A stretch of 64,000 nt of DNA from Isoetes taiwanensis. Taxonomy: Eukaryota > Streptophyta > Lycopodiopsida > Isoetales > Isoetaceae. The stretch is taken from contig JAJEKV010000002.1 of assembly GCA_021234155.1 (NCBI GenBank), positions 17,796,041 to 17,860,040 of the forward strand. The letters are read 5' to 3'. The notes beneath the pieces were generated by a model. It had not been told where the DNA came from and made no database searches. It worked only from the letters and a program-made list of their open reading frames with translations. Both the position numbers and the translations under genes were made by a program. Positions 1-11,799 of the stretch are shown here, one piece after another. The stretch's first letter is position 1, and each line of letters begins with the position of its first letter.

Positions 1-560
1 AACCTATAAAAGTTTGTTTCTAGATTCTAATGTTGTGGTCTTCTTTAGTTCATCTATTTGTCAATGTATTGTGATGATGTATACTTCTTGGTTTGCAGTA
101 GAAAAACAGGTCTGTAGCATGGTCGTAATGCATCTATATGAGTCTTGAACAAGTTCTTTACGTTTTATTGTGGTTACCATAGTTGCCCTTCCAAGTTGTA
201 TTTGTTTTAACTATGGCTATTTTTTATTTTTTTAGATGAAATCCCTCTTCATAAAATTCGCTGCAAAAATTGTGCATGTATTTGTTTGTACAAATGTTTC
301 TTAGAAGTGTCAAGTATCGCCTTTACATTGGCTTCATTTAATGGCAAGCATGATGAAATTTCGCAGCTGTTTACAATATGATTGAGGTGTAGTGAATTTA
401 ATATTTTGCTACATTAATTATCCCTAAGATCCTCCTTAAAGCTTATCCCAACTTATGCATAATAAAGTTGGACGTTGCTACTCCTATGATATTTTCGTAG
501 CATGTCCGCTTATAGACTTAAGCTTATCATGCCTATACCTTACCTTATATTATATCTAAT
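1..560. other. AT-rich intergenic stretch
   Basis: AT-rich DNA without a convincing reading frame, repeat or RNA gene. I see nothing I can name in it. Confidence 0.5.
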
Positions 561-759
561 CTTTCAAGCTTGCACACGTGCCCATTACTTCTAAGGGTGA
601 CATTTTGAGCATCAGTTTTGGGTCTCACAGTTGTCCCGAGGACACAAAATCGGCTATCACTAGCGTAGAGAACTGCAGAATGCCCACCAAATCATCTGTG
701 AGCCTCTAGGCATAAGCCTTTGCATGTTCATAGTTCAGTCGTAAATGAGGCATGCGAGG

Positions 760-1072
760 AGGTGCTGCATGCCCATGACAAAGCTCCTTTTGAAGGGCGC
801 AACTGCAACACATCATCGGCCAAGGGATCAAATCTCATGGGTTGTTCTACCCGGGTGCGTGCATTAAAGTCTCCGAGGGGTATGACACTGCCCAACTACT
901 GATGCTGCTGTATGCCATCGTATAGATCTACATCCGAATGGGTGTGATAGAATTTGCTCTCTGTATGTGGGAAGTAACAAGCTGCCACAAAGACAGGTCT
1001 GTTACTGCAGTTTTGCACACGCACCCACAGACACCGGTTGTGGCATGAAGATCCTCCTAAAGTCGAAATATT
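760..1072 (-). mobile_element. LINE endonuclease-domain fragment
   Basis: On the minus strand this reads, with breaks, as part of an APE-type endonuclease: VFVAACYFPHTESKFYHT, then DVDLYDG, then LGDFNART. The same order (ACYFPH, VDLYDD, LGDFNAR) is found in the two large GC-rich LINEs at 41-46 kb and 54-59 kb, and the DNA aligns visibly to 44276-44460. It is a piece of a separate copy of that family, without RT or 3' end attached. Where it starts and stops is approximate. Confidence 0.75.
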
Positions 1073-1216
1073 GTGATTCCATTGTAGCCTTTACTTGTGG
1101 CATTTGATAAATAGGCATCGTAAGATACTTCAATGCATTTTCTAAGTAGTTTCGTCACGTCATTGTAACAGCAAGAGTATAGTTGGATGATTGCAACAAC
1201 AAGAGTATAGTTGAAT

Positions 1217-1300
1217 GGGTTAGAATGAGAATGAGAATGAGAATGATTTTTTATCATCCACTGAGGCCAATCGGCCTATGGGACCCACATATAAAAGTTT
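1217..1300 (-). mobile_element. 5'-truncated LINE 3' end with hexamer tail
   Basis: The conserved 3' terminus of the GC-rich LINE family in minus orientation, only about 55 bp long. The hairpin lies at 1264-1277 (sense AGGCC-GATT-GGCCT), followed by GTGGATGATAAAAAATC and a tail of about four ATTCTC-type hexamers (1217-1242 on the plus strand, GAATGA repeats). No coding sequence is attached. The G-C middle pair of the stem differs from the A-T pair of the 41-kb copy on both sides, so pairing is kept. Confidence 0.8.
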
Positions 1301-1384
1301 CACACTAGAAAGTAAGTTAAATAAGTCAAATAATTGATTATGGCAAAGTATGGAACTTTGCAATAAACATGTTTATATTTTACA

Positions 1385-2498
1385 TCATGTGCATTGAATG
1401 GATGTGAACACAACATTTCTTAATGGACATAGATGATTATAATGGTGCCTCGTATTCTCTGAGCAACTTCCCAAGATATCCGTGTTCACATGGTGCTTGT
1501 AGAACCATGTCATCATCTTCATACAAATGATATGCAGGAACGACAGTATTAGCTTATCTCGTGCCTCTAGTAGCCATGCGTTCAATGACTCAACAATATT
1601 TGAGGTAAGATGGCCAAACCTTTGTCCTAGAAAATGCACTTCTGCCCAATGTCTAGGATGCCTAGCTTCAGCATTCAACCATAAGGCAGCATCAGGTTTC
1701 AACAAACAAATCTCAGCTATAGCCCTATTAAAATCCTCAACACTATAAGGAAGGAAGGAAGGAAGGAAGTATAAGCAAGGGATGCCGTCCACATAAGCTT
1801 TTGCTAGTTCAACATTTTTATGTCTTCTGGAAATTGTCTGTAAAATGTCTCAAACAAAAATCATGAATCACATTACCAAATACTGCAGACACACCTTTCA
1901 CCACGCCCTTTTGATGATCAAATAAGAAAACGGTAGAGGTTTGGACATCCAGGCAACTTTTAAGACATCCCAAAAACCATGACCAATTGTTATCATTTTT
2001 GATAGCCACAATTGCAAAAGCAAGTGGAAATAAACACCCACTTCCATCCACACCTGTATGTAGCTGTAAGCAATGTCCCTCTATACTTGCTTGTTATAAA
2101 AGTACCATCCTAACCAATAATAGGTCTGCAATGACCATATCCAGCAATGCTAGCCCCAAAAGCCAAAAACATACGAGTAAAACGCCCATTACCATCTTGT
2201 TGAACTTGTGTAATAGTTCCAGGATTTGCCTCCACAATACGATTACAAAAGCTTTGCAAATGACTGTAAGAAACAATGCTACTCTATAACTTATATCAAC
2301 TCCATGTTCACGATGTACATCACCTCTCAAGTCAATTGGACCGTAATCTGGTTGATCACGGATTTTTTCTGTATATTTTTTTGCTACCCATTTTGCTCTG
2401 GCCTCCTTGTTGCCCAATTGATTCACACCACCACAAGTGCGTGGAATAAAATAACGGCTAAGGTTAGCTAAATGGCTATTTTGTAGTAGTTTTGCCAA
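1385..2498 (-). pseudogene. MULE (MuDR-like) transposase relic
   Basis: Minus-strand remains of a Mutator-like transposase, the DDE enzyme that cuts and reinserts its element. In order: an N-terminal block with KWVAKKYTEKIRDQPDYG and VHREHGVDISY; a block read in another frame (VEANPGTITQVQQDGNGRF, then a stop directly before DGTFITSKYRG, which holds the first catalytic Asp); VDGSGCLFPLAFAIVA; FLFDHQKGVV (second Asp); CLRHFTDNF; and HLTSNIVESLNAWLLEARD (the conserved Glu). At least two frameshifts and one stop interrupt it, so it is dead. A GGAA repeat sits inside it at 1749-1769. The Asp and Glu assignments follow general knowledge of MULE transposases. I could not define terminal inverted repeats. 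Confidence 0.88.
1749..1769. repeat. GGAA microsatellite inside the MULE relic
   Basis: About five units of GGAA (TTCC on the transposase sense strand, read as FLPSFLP). It lies just before VEDFNRAIAEICLLKP in the transposase. No LINE end abuts it. Confidence 0.8.
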
Positions 2499-2499
2499 G

Positions 2500-3420
2500 A
2501 AAAACGGCTAAAGTAAATGGAAAAAATGCCCCAAAAAAAAAAAAAATTTTAGCCCAATTTTTTTGCCACCCAAGTGAGAATTTAGATTGAATAGCCAAAC
2601 CTTTACCTCCAGACATATCCATCAGGACATTGATTAGCTAAATCTAAGATAGAATGGGCTTGGGAAAATCGATAGATTAGCCCAAAATTCAACACTAATG
2701 TATGTACTAACTTTAAGAAATTTCAAATAGGATTTATATTTTTCTTTTTTGTTCCATTTTCTCTCTTGTTCCAAGTACAAAGTTGAAGCATTAGAGGAAA
2801 AGGAACAATGTAGTCCCTTTTTTTTTATGTTTTTGAATATGTTCATGTATGTTTGTGTCTTGATTTATGTATTTACAATAAATTCAATGTCTTTGCCAAA
2901 ACGCTTGGATTTTTTTGAATTACTTTAGCGTGATGGCTAATATTTGCCTTTCAATTTTGTGAAAGTTTAGCCAAAAGCAAGAAACTGTGATGGAGAAAAA
3001 CCATTTAGTTTAGCCATGTGTTAGAAACTTCTAGCCCCAATTTGAAAGTAGTTTAGCTAAACCTATTTTGGCTACAATAAAATATAGGAGTAGTAATTTA
3101 TTCCATGCACAAGTGTGGTTCAGAAGAGATTTAATTTCAGCTTCTACACCGCCCCGGGCACAATGTAGCCTCCATGGTTACATCTCACCGTGTACCTGCT
3201 CTTATCTGATTTAATCACAAATAACTGCACATGTGGTTCTGCAGCTTTGCATTTAATAATTGATGCAAATCGTGCACCTTCATGTAATATCATTGTGGAT
3301 TGATCATTTACCCCTAAAATTCATAAAAAGGAAAAGTAAGAACTCATCAAAAAAAAAAAACCTGAAACATATATTGCCATTAAATTACAGTGCATACAAG
3401 AAATGTCATTTTTCTATGCA
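2500..3420. other. AT-rich stretch beside the MULE
   Basis: Contains repeated TAGCTAAA / GGCTA(C) words, for example near 2464-2487 and 3052-3079, which could be subterminal sequence of the MULE or a small element. I cannot set boundaries and see no gene. Confidence 0.35.
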
Positions 3421-3423
3421 ACT

Positions 3424-3654
3424 ACGTTTTTCTATTAATTACTAGTTTCAGAAATGGCACGTGCTATACTACCCTTATGGCGAAAAACAATCAAGTTTTG
3501 AGCTTATATGCCATGTTCAAAATCCATTTCGGAAATCTATTTTTCTATTAATTACTAGTTTCGGAAATGGCATGTGATGTACTACTCTTATAGCAAAAAA
3601 CAGATAAGTTTTGAGCTGATATGTCATGTTTAAAATCGATTTCGAAAAATCTGT
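3424..3654. repeat. Tandem duplication, about 115-bp unit
   Basis: Two adjacent diverged copies (about 3424-3537 and 3539-3654). Both start with TTTTTCTATTAATTACTAG and both contain AAGTTTTGAGCT and ATG(C/T)CATGTT(C/T)AAAATC. Substitutions are scattered, so the duplication is old. Confidence 0.85.
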
Positions 3655-4390
3655 TTAAATGTGCATGATGTATCTTTTCCATGCACAATCAAAAGAACTC
3701 AATTTTTCCAATGAAATAGTGCAATTTAGAACATGCACTATCAATCTTTGAGGAAATAGCATGCAAATTTATAAAGTTGCAATGGAGAAATGCCTCAAAA
3801 ATCAAATTCATAAGTGCTTGAAAATTACCTGGAGGTAGAGCTTGAAGAGCAGCATGGCAAGAATCGATGGAGAGAGATGAAACATCAATGCCAAAAAAGA
3901 ACTGTGTTATTGCCAGGCAATCCAAAAACCAATTTAGAGATGTTGAAATGGCCAATTTACTTTTCTCTCTCCACCTACATATTTTTTGGCGCAAAAATTG
4001 GGGGTATTTTGGTAAATACAAAAAGTTAATGATGTACAATGTCTCAATATACCATACTTAAGTTGACCGAGGGCATTTTGGTAATTCTACAAACATTAAG
4101 GGCAATTTGGGAAAGATGCCGGCATTTTGATAATTTTCCTAAATAAATGTTATTGAGAAAATGCCTGGCCTCTATAAAAATCGTAAAGTCAGGGTGTCGT
4201 CAATTCAGCCAACAGGGCCAATGGCATCCCGCCGCGTATCAACTCTACTTTTCCTAAATGTTGGGAACTTTTCCACCCGACATTCTACAATTCCGCGTAA
4301 CATTCTGCAATATCACCTGACATTCTTAATGGCAGCCGTTGGATGTGTGATATATGGCACTAAATCGATGGCCCCCATGAGTTTACGTTG
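3655..4390. other. Intergenic, nothing recognised
   Basis: Short frames on both strands lack recognisable motifs. I see no gene or RNA. Confidence 0.4.
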
Positions 4391-4395
4391 CACAA

Positions 4396-4685
4396 AGGGC
4401 TCTGCCCCTTGAATTCTGGCGTCGCCTCTGCACTCCGTGCGTCGGCACTTCTTCCACGCTAAAATTCAAGGCACAGAGCCATTCGTGTATACGAAAATTG
4501 TAGGATTTATATTATCCAATATGAGCTTGATTGTTATGCCATTGCCATGATTTGGAACGTGCCAGCACTTCTTCCACGCCGAAATTCAAGGTGCAGAGCC
4601 ATTCCCGAATATGGAAATTATAAGATTTATATTATGCAATATCAGCTTGATTGCTATGATTGCTATGCCATTGCTATAATTTGGA
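4396..4685. repeat. Tandem repeat of about 115 bp with an inverted arm
   Basis: Two direct copies (about 4441-4556 and 4559-4685) share GCACTTCTTCCACGC, AAATTCAAGG, CAGAGCCATTC and ATATTAT(C/G)CAATAT. Upstream, GGCTCTGCCCCTTGAATT at about 4398-4415 is the near reverse complement (16 of 18) of the AATTCAAGGCACAGAGCC in the first copy, so the block could be the remains of a small inverted-repeat transposon. Confidence 0.7.
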
Positions 4686-4977
4686 AAACAAAATGACAAC
4701 CTAGATTCCCTAAGGTGGGAACATGCATTTGTTTCAAACTTGTTTTTTTCCGATTGCACCCTGGCAAGGGGCAATTCCTTAGGCTAGGTTCACATGCAAC
4801 CGTCGCCAGAGAGGGGCCTGTTTTGCACTGTGCTAATTAACGATGGCAGGTGATGGTCCATGTAAAAGGGTGAGCCTTTTTACACAAAGGTGATGGCGCC
4901 TTCACTGCATGTGAATTGGATCTTACGGAGAGAGTGGCTTTAGGCTTTTTAAGCATAGAATAAAATAGACTAGAAGG

Positions 4978-5075
4978 GTTTTTATCATCCACAACGACCA
5001 ATTGACGTAGGGGACCCAACAAAATGGAGTTGTGGCTTATTACTATCTGGATTAAAAAAAGCCCCACCCTGGGAG
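4978..5075 (-). mobile_element. Decayed LINE 3' end fragment
   Basis: Minus-strand match to the family 3' end: TTTTTATCATCCACAACGACC, then GGGGACCCAACAAAATGGAG, then GGATTAAAAAAAGCCCC. Only about 100 bp is present. The terminal hairpin is eroded here, and the tail beyond it is only loosely TATTC-like. It is older than the copies at 41 and 54 kb. Confidence 0.7.
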
Positions 5076-6700
5076 GCATAGTCCAGACATATTTAATGAT
5101 CTAATGGCTATGATTACTGGTGTTTCTGGCGATGAAAATATTTTTGTATTTTTTTTAATGAATGTGGGCCTATGGTTTTTGGGTTTTGAGATGCCAAGAA
5201 ATTTGCTCCGTCCACTGGAAACTCGTTTTATGTTAATCACATTGGACTGGATTTTGCACATGCCTTACCTTCCCCTGATATTATACCAATTAGATTCCAT
5301 AGTTAGGATAATGTTTTGATAGCATGCTTTTTCAGTGGCAAATATGCATAGAGGTATCGCTGTGGACAACATGTAAGTGTGGGGTTGTTTAGGATCTAGT
5401 CACATCAATTTTGTAGCTAGTGTCTACTTTATTTTGGAACTTATAATGACTGGGTTGGTTCCTTACTCAAGTCTGCAAATGCATACATCAATATTCTAAT
5501 CATGATCTACATATTGCAAAGGTGTTGTTTTGTTCTGCATTTGCAGCATCTTAGCAGCACAGGTTCAACCATGTGGAGTGAAAATTTAGTCTATGGAATA
5601 ATTAACACCTCCAATAAGTTCATCTCAAGTTTTTGTTACAGCCTTGATGGTAAGAAGTCATAGCTCTAGAGCTCTAATTAGGTTATGATGGACTTTCAAT
5701 AGTAGAATACTTACAATTATAGTTTTGAAATCCATGATATCAAGATACTTACAATTCCAACTTTTAAAATCTACATGGTTTCTCTGAGTACAAAGAATGA
5801 GCAAGTAAACATGGCAATATACTCCAAACAAGCTTATTTTGTCCACACGCAAATAATGATGGTCGCTTTTGAAGCTCTCTTCATTTTTCTTATCAATACC
5901 CTTAAGCTCACATGAGAAGCAACCCTTTCTTGGTTATGGCTACGCCGATGCCACTAGAACCCCATTTACAAACATATGCTTTACAGGGAATGAACTAAAC
6001 AAAGGATTCCATGTCGATGCCACAAGAAGCCCCGATTACAAACAAATGAACTAGATCGAGGTTTCTTAAGCACACAAAAACCAACCCAAAACCACAAACA
6101 TGCTACATTTGGCATAAGCAGGAACTATAGGCTCTCGATGCAATAGAAAATTCTTACAAGTCTCCTGCTTTCGGGTCGAAAAGAAGGCTACCTTGTAGCA
6201 TCTTGCCAGAAATGGAGATGCTCTAAGGGAATGAAGGTAAAATTCCCTCAAGTTTACTAATTGTAGTAGTAATTTTAGTAGCCGTTGATGTAAAATTTTG
6301 GAGATCCAATGGTATGAAATAATTTTAGATGAGGTGACAAGCTATGTAGATATATTAGAATTGTAGCAATCTTTAAATATCCACATTTTTTTTAAGCAGA
6401 ATAATATGTGAAGTCACTTTTGCATGTGAAGACCAACGGACGAGCATCACATGGATGGAATATGGGTTTTGGAGATGATGACCACCACTTTTGTCCTTCT
6501 CGTATCTATGGCCTCGTAGAGGTTTGACTTGATTGCAACATAGATATTCCTTTAAATATAGACAAGTCAAGATAGGAAATCTAGGGTGATAGATGATGCT
6601 GGTCCTTTTACTTTTCTCTTTTTCTTTTCTGGGTAACGTTGCAACCTTTGACGAGCAATCGATAGTAAAAAGATGAAGAATGCAACTCATGTGTATCTTA
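5076..6700. other. Intergenic with a short two-copy repeat
   Basis: AT-rich, no gene recognised. A short imperfect repeat (GATGCCACTAGAACCCCAT / GATGCCACAAGAAGCCCCGAT, each followed by TTACAAAC) lies at about 5947-5974 and 6014-6041. Confidence 0.4.
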
Positions 6701-6705
6701 TGTAT

Positions 6706-6813
6706 ACAAGAATGTTGCTTTAGGCAACATTCTGGTGTGGAAGGCTTGCCGACGCGCGTTAGCGCGGAGGCATGCCTGACACACCAGAATGTTGCCTAAA
6801 GCAACATTTTTGT
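6706..6813. repeat. Fold-back element with 34-bp near-perfect arms
   Basis: Left arm 6706-6739 and right arm 6780-6813 are reverse complements with one mismatch. The outer part of each arm (GAATGTTGCTTTAGGCAAC) is itself a small palindrome. Pairing continues inward with mismatches (AGGCTTGCC against AGGCATGCC), and the centre holds a GC-rich CGCG-CGTTAG-CGCG hairpin. About 108 bp can fold into one long hairpin. It could be a fold-back MITE or a small-RNA-producing hairpin; no clear target duplication is visible. Confidence 0.85.
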
Positions 6814-6887
6814 AACGTGAAAAAAAGTTATGTGATATTCTGCGACCAAGAAACCCCTTAAAATGCTGGTAGATCCTCACCTTCTCT

Positions 6888-6931
6888 GTAGAATCGCTGT
6901 AGAAACGCAGAATCGCTGCAGAATCGCTGCC
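6888..6931. repeat. AGAATCGCTG short tandem repeat
   Basis: Three to four imperfect copies of a 10-12 bp unit (AGAATCGCTG) just downstream of the fold-back. Confidence 0.65.
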
Positions 6932-7189
6932 GGAGAAGGCCGCAGAGAAAAGCGGCAAAAGTGCCAGACAAGAATTTTTTTTTGTTAACATTCAGTGTTA
7001 GAATCGATGCCACATGGCAGGGTCTTATTGGAAGAACCGGCAGAATGTCACATAACTTGTTTTTACGTACTATCTATAAATATCATTTTGACTAAATTAT
7101 ATTCCAAATACTAGGTGGAACAAATTACACCTCATAATATGTGATGTAATCTGCAATAATTTAAGGCCAATGATATCTACGATAGAGAT

Positions 7190-7299
7190 AATGTTCCCCT
7201 TTGGGACATTTCTTGGGGTAAGGGCTTGGTGAGCCCATTTGAGTGAATCAAGTTCGCACCCAAGAAATGTCCTCAAGAAATGTGGTGCAAGGGAACATT
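7190..7299. repeat. Imperfect inverted repeat (second fold-back)
   Basis: AATGTTCCC at the left end pairs with GGGAACATT at the right end, and GACATTTCTTGGGG pairs with ACCCAAGAAATGTC. The right arm has an extra duplicated AAGAAATGT. Its outer AATGTT end resembles the arm start of the 6.7-kb fold-back. Confidence 0.7.
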
Positions 7300-9900
7300 C
7301 AACCTATGTATTGCAAAGGAGGAAGGATATTTGAGTGGTGGTGATGATGCCACGTGGCAGTTTTCTAACAATCCAACCTGTTGAGGGATTGAAGCTATAC
7401 ATTCTAATGCAAATGAACGAACAATTTACAATAAATGGGAGGATCCATAAAACAATACTGGTGTATGATCTAAATAGATATAGAACATAAGGTTGCCAAA
7501 TTATCTCCGAGGAAGATTTGGCTAATGGTTAGGCAAGAAAAGGGGGATGGGGTTTAATATTGTATATTTTTTCCTAATGGTTAGAATTAGAACATTTTGG
7601 CTTCTGTGCAAGGACGGCCGAGCATGGTGGGGCGGCCAGATCTGACTTCAAGCTTGCTTTTCTGGTATGCTATGGCCATGTGGACTTCAAACAGGGCCGT
7701 TGGAGATGCTGCTTGCTAATCGGGTGAAGATCTGCAGAGGGCAGATTTGAATGAGAGGCTTTTGAATGGTTTGGCTCTGTAGGGAAGCATCTATACCGGT
7801 AGCATGCAGGCTACGATGCTGATGCCTGTTTTACCTCTTGTTTGTTGTTGCCTTTATGCTGATGTAGACATCTCCCTGCTGAGGCTTCTTTGTAAAGCTA
7901 GGGATGAATCCGGAAGTTTGAAGCATGTGCTTTCGTGTGGAAGTTATCTCATTCCCCTTTCTCTCATGCCCTTCTGTTTTCAAATTGGCAGCTCATTGTT
8001 TGCAATGTCAAAGCTTTAGAAGCTATGTTTCGAATTGTGCAACAAAAATTGAAGCTCTGTTTCAGATTGGGCATGCTCAGCCAAATTGGGTGGTTGGGAG
8101 GTTCCGGAGAGGTCCAGAAGCGGATGCCAGCTTCTTTGCAAAAATATTTTTCTTGGCTTTGCAATGGTTGGTGGCATTGTATTTGCCATTCCTATACGTA
8201 TTTCTGTACGTACACATATGCAGGGGAGCACTTTAATATACAAGGGTGTGAGGTGTATATTTATGGACCCTAGATCTGGCATATTTCTAAGAATATACAC
8301 AAATCCAATGAACAAAAAAAAAAAAAAAATCAATAAGGAGTGAACAATAAGGAGTGAAAAGAATGAGCCTCAAGTGGATGGTAAGTGAGAGTGAGCTTGA
8401 ATCCACTTATCCATAATAATATGGTTGTTTTCTTGCACTTAAAATTTTTTATTGAAACATTAGCATATTATAGTGTAGGGTTCATGCCAGCATGGTGCAG
8501 CTGCTGCACCAACACTTCAAATCCACAGCCAGAGTGCTAGCCTTCGCGATGCCTACGTGCGAGTTAGGCGGGGCAGACGACCATGCGTTTTCCTACCAAC
8601 TGCACCGCCACATTCCACAGCATGCTTTAGATTTCTGAGTCTTTACTGCATATGAAAGGAAGTGCAGGTGAATGAAGAGCAGTTGCTGTGAATAAGGAGT
8701 GCTTCTCCATGTAAATCGAATTTGCCACAACCAAATTTCCCTAGTGCCACATTTTAACCATGTGAACCCGGCATAAGCCTTAGGTCTATATTGGCCAATT
8801 TGGTGTGCGTGGCAATAAAACAAGTAGTTTGAGTAAAAAGGATCTTATATGGATCATTTAATTTAATGATCCATGATCATTTAAATCAACTCACACCAAA
8901 AAAAAAAAAAAACTAGCAGAACTGCAGGGTTGGGAAGAAGGCTAGGCAGATGGGTTTGCGTTGGAATTTTAATCGTGGTAATTTGAATTTCGGCTGCAAC
9001 TTTGAATTTAAGAATTGCGCGTTGACTTCCCATTATTGGTTTGATACGATGGCAAATGGAATTGTGAGCGAACAAGAATTATATACACGTGGAAAAGGAA
9101 TGCCAAAGAAAATACGGATCTCAGCGAATGGCTAATAGGAAAAAGAATGATCATTAGTGGTAAGTAATACACATAGAAGTTTTGAAGATGTAAATCAAAG
9201 AAAGTGTTTGCACTAGAGAGGCTTTACCCTATATAGAATGGAGAAGAATATCAAGTATATTCCAAGTGTTTGTCCAATAAGCCGGTGCTCTTCGGAAGGA
9301 TGCAAGAATGGCATTTAAGGGCGAAAGCCTTATGGTTACATCGTTCACCCCTTTTTGGGTTCTAGCTAGGGGGAATCTGCGTCGCGGTGGTACAGTATGT
9401 TGATATAGTATTTTAGATGGATATGGCCAAGAGATCTTCATCACGAATAAACATAAGCTCCACTAAACCTTTGCCAATTAATGAGGAAGTATAGAATATA
9501 TTCTTCAAGTAAGTAATCGCTAACATTAAATGAAGTCCCACAAGTATTGTACAAAAAAATTTGTCTAAATTACAGCCGTAATGTATCTAGACTATATGCA
9601 CTCTAAGATTGTTTTGTTGACTGACCGTCCTCTATATGACACCATAGGCCTTCATGTGGCTACCGACTGCTTATCTTAAGAAGAATAATACAGGTCGATG
9701 TTTTTCGTGCTTGCTTGTGAACTATATTTATAATAAGAATGAGGTTTAATATACAGGCAATGTTGAAGATGGAAGGAAAAACAGGGACTTTTTCCCCTGT
9801 GGTTAATATATTGATCTTGTTTACTTTGGTATTCAAATTTGGCATTAAATGTTCGTTTGTTAATGTTGAAGTATATGATGTGGAGGTAATGTGAAGCCAA
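7300..9900. other. Intergenic, no recognised gene
   Basis: Several frames of 60-110 codons exist (for example around 7800-8340 and 8590-8820), but they overlap on both strands, have no motifs and lie in low-complexity sequence. I do not call them genes. A perfect 7-bp-arm palindrome (GTGCAGC-T-GCTGCAC) lies near 8490-8510. Confidence 0.45.
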
Positions 9901-9901
9901 A

Positions 9902-9955
9902 CAAAGTTATATCTAGTGGGATGGGTATCAAAGTTATATCTAGTGGGATGGGTAT
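9902..9955. repeat. 27-bp tandem duplication
   Basis: Two identical adjacent copies of a unit beginning CAAAGTTATATCTAGTGGGA, so a recent local duplication. Confidence 0.9.
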
Positions 9956-11799
9956 CGGAAAGTAAGGCCAATTGTTTTCGCTTGAAATACGTGATTGTTA
10001 CTTGAAATGCATGCATTTTCCAAAATTCCAGTCCTTTTGCAAAGTTGTGAACACATGGTGTAAGGGGCAGGTATTGTGAAAGATGTTTTACAGAAATACT
10101 AGAAGAGCAGTCACACGGGTATCAGACATAGCTCAGTATGCAACATCGATTGACCATAATTAACCATGAAGGAATTGCAGTACCTTCCAATACAATGGAG
10201 AATAGGGCAGGGAAAAGAAATTATGCAAAAACTCCAGAACAGTTTTTTGCTTCTAATGCAGCTATTGATGTCGGCAGAGTATAAGGAATCAAGAGGCAAG
10301 TGCTGAAATAGCTAAAAACAACGAAAGAAAAAAAGAAAAAAGGCAAGAGCGATGCTTCTGGTTGAAATAGCTAAGCAAAATGCAAGAGCAAAAAAAAGAA
10401 ATCAGTGTTTTCTTTGGAAGATCCAGCTCTGAATCTCTTTTCTTTCTGCCATATTCCGTTGTGTTTCTGCCATCAGAACCAGAGATATTTTGAAGCCTAA
10501 CATGCCTTATAGAAGCCGAGCTGATTTGCCATGCTTTTTATGCCCTGTTCGATTGCCATAAGCCATTTCTTTGCTTTACTTCTCCATTCTGCTATATCCA
10601 AGAATAGCCATATCCATCTGCCCTTCCAAGCCCATCCTCTGATTTGCATTCCATAGCCATAGCCGAAGAACAGCGCCGCCTGCAAGAGATCTGATACCCT
10701 AAATCGGCCATCCTCTGTTTGCTTTCGCCATATCCTAACGGCCCTGCCCGCGCGCACGGAGAAGAGGAAGAAAATAAAAAAAAGTTCGGTTGAGTTGGGG
10801 TTCGTGCGAACGTCGAAGGAGGGAAAGTATATTTTTCAGAGATTTTAGAATTTTCTGGACCGTCGATCTTAATATTAACAGATCCAATGGCTTAGGTTAA
10901 GTTTTGCTGACGTGTTAAGACACGTGGCATAGCTAGGAATGCAGGAAATCGTGCAGGGGGGGTTAGGCAACCCTGCTAAAAAAACAAAACAATGAAAATG
11001 CCAGTCAAGTTTGTCAAATACAGGGGGAATCAAGGACCAGCTGTAATAATGTCTTCATTTTTGTTGCCCTAGTTTTGGCCCACCTCCAAATCAAGATTTA
11101 TAAACTTTTGGCTATGGCGGTTCCGAGCAGCCAAAATCTCACTGTCTTTACTATTCGGACTAATATTCTTACATCTGAGCTGCCAATACGCTATACAGGC
11201 TAGATGAATTCCTCTTTGGTAGCAGAAAAAGCTAATAACACCTTGTCCTGACGCTGCCTGGGGGGCAAAAAAGAAAGGGACCAGTAGTACCCATCTCCTG
11301 GCATTCTGGGCTGTTTGCTTGCTTGCACAAACCCTTTTGTAATTTGTGAGTAAAAAGCAAAACGATCGCCTGTGGTGGGGGCAATGATGAATATGGCCGC
11401 TATTGAAAATTTGCCTTCTTTATTGCCATTTAATACCAGCTACGTGATTCTCGTTAGCTGTTTCTGAAGGTTTATTTCTTTTTTTCTTTTTGGTTTTTTG
11501 GCCTCTGCTTTCTGAGTTGATCTGCCGGCCACTTCTTCATCTGTTCTCTCTGTGTTTTTGTTGCAAAATTGAGGTCCTTGTGGGCAGTAAAAAAAATTGT
11601 GTTTGGGTTATTTGAATATCTTAACCTTGCCCAGCAAGCATTGGGCATTGATCCGACTGACCCACCATCATCATTCACAGTTGGATATGTCTTATCTGTG
11701 TACCTCTCATGCCTTAGAAGGATAATACTTTTGATCAAATATATCACCGTAGTTTTTCTTCCAAGACCATTCTGAGGTGCTTATTGGACGCATAAATCA
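9956..11799. other. Upstream region of the 11.8-kb gene
   Basis: No coding motif seen. It probably holds the promoter and 5' leader of the gene that starts at 11800. A TATA-like AAATATATC lies near 11738, about 60 bp before the start codon, but I cannot fix a transcription start. Confidence 0.35.

Noticed and set aside
7804-8343. Overlapping plus-strand frames of 71-112 codons
   Set aside because: Frames overlap each other and the opposite strand, lack motifs and end in poly-A runs; no sign of coding selection.
10497-10757. 86-codon minus-strand frame upstream of the acidic-protein gene
   Set aside because: Tryptophan- and arginine-rich low-complexity reading with no domain; likely chance.
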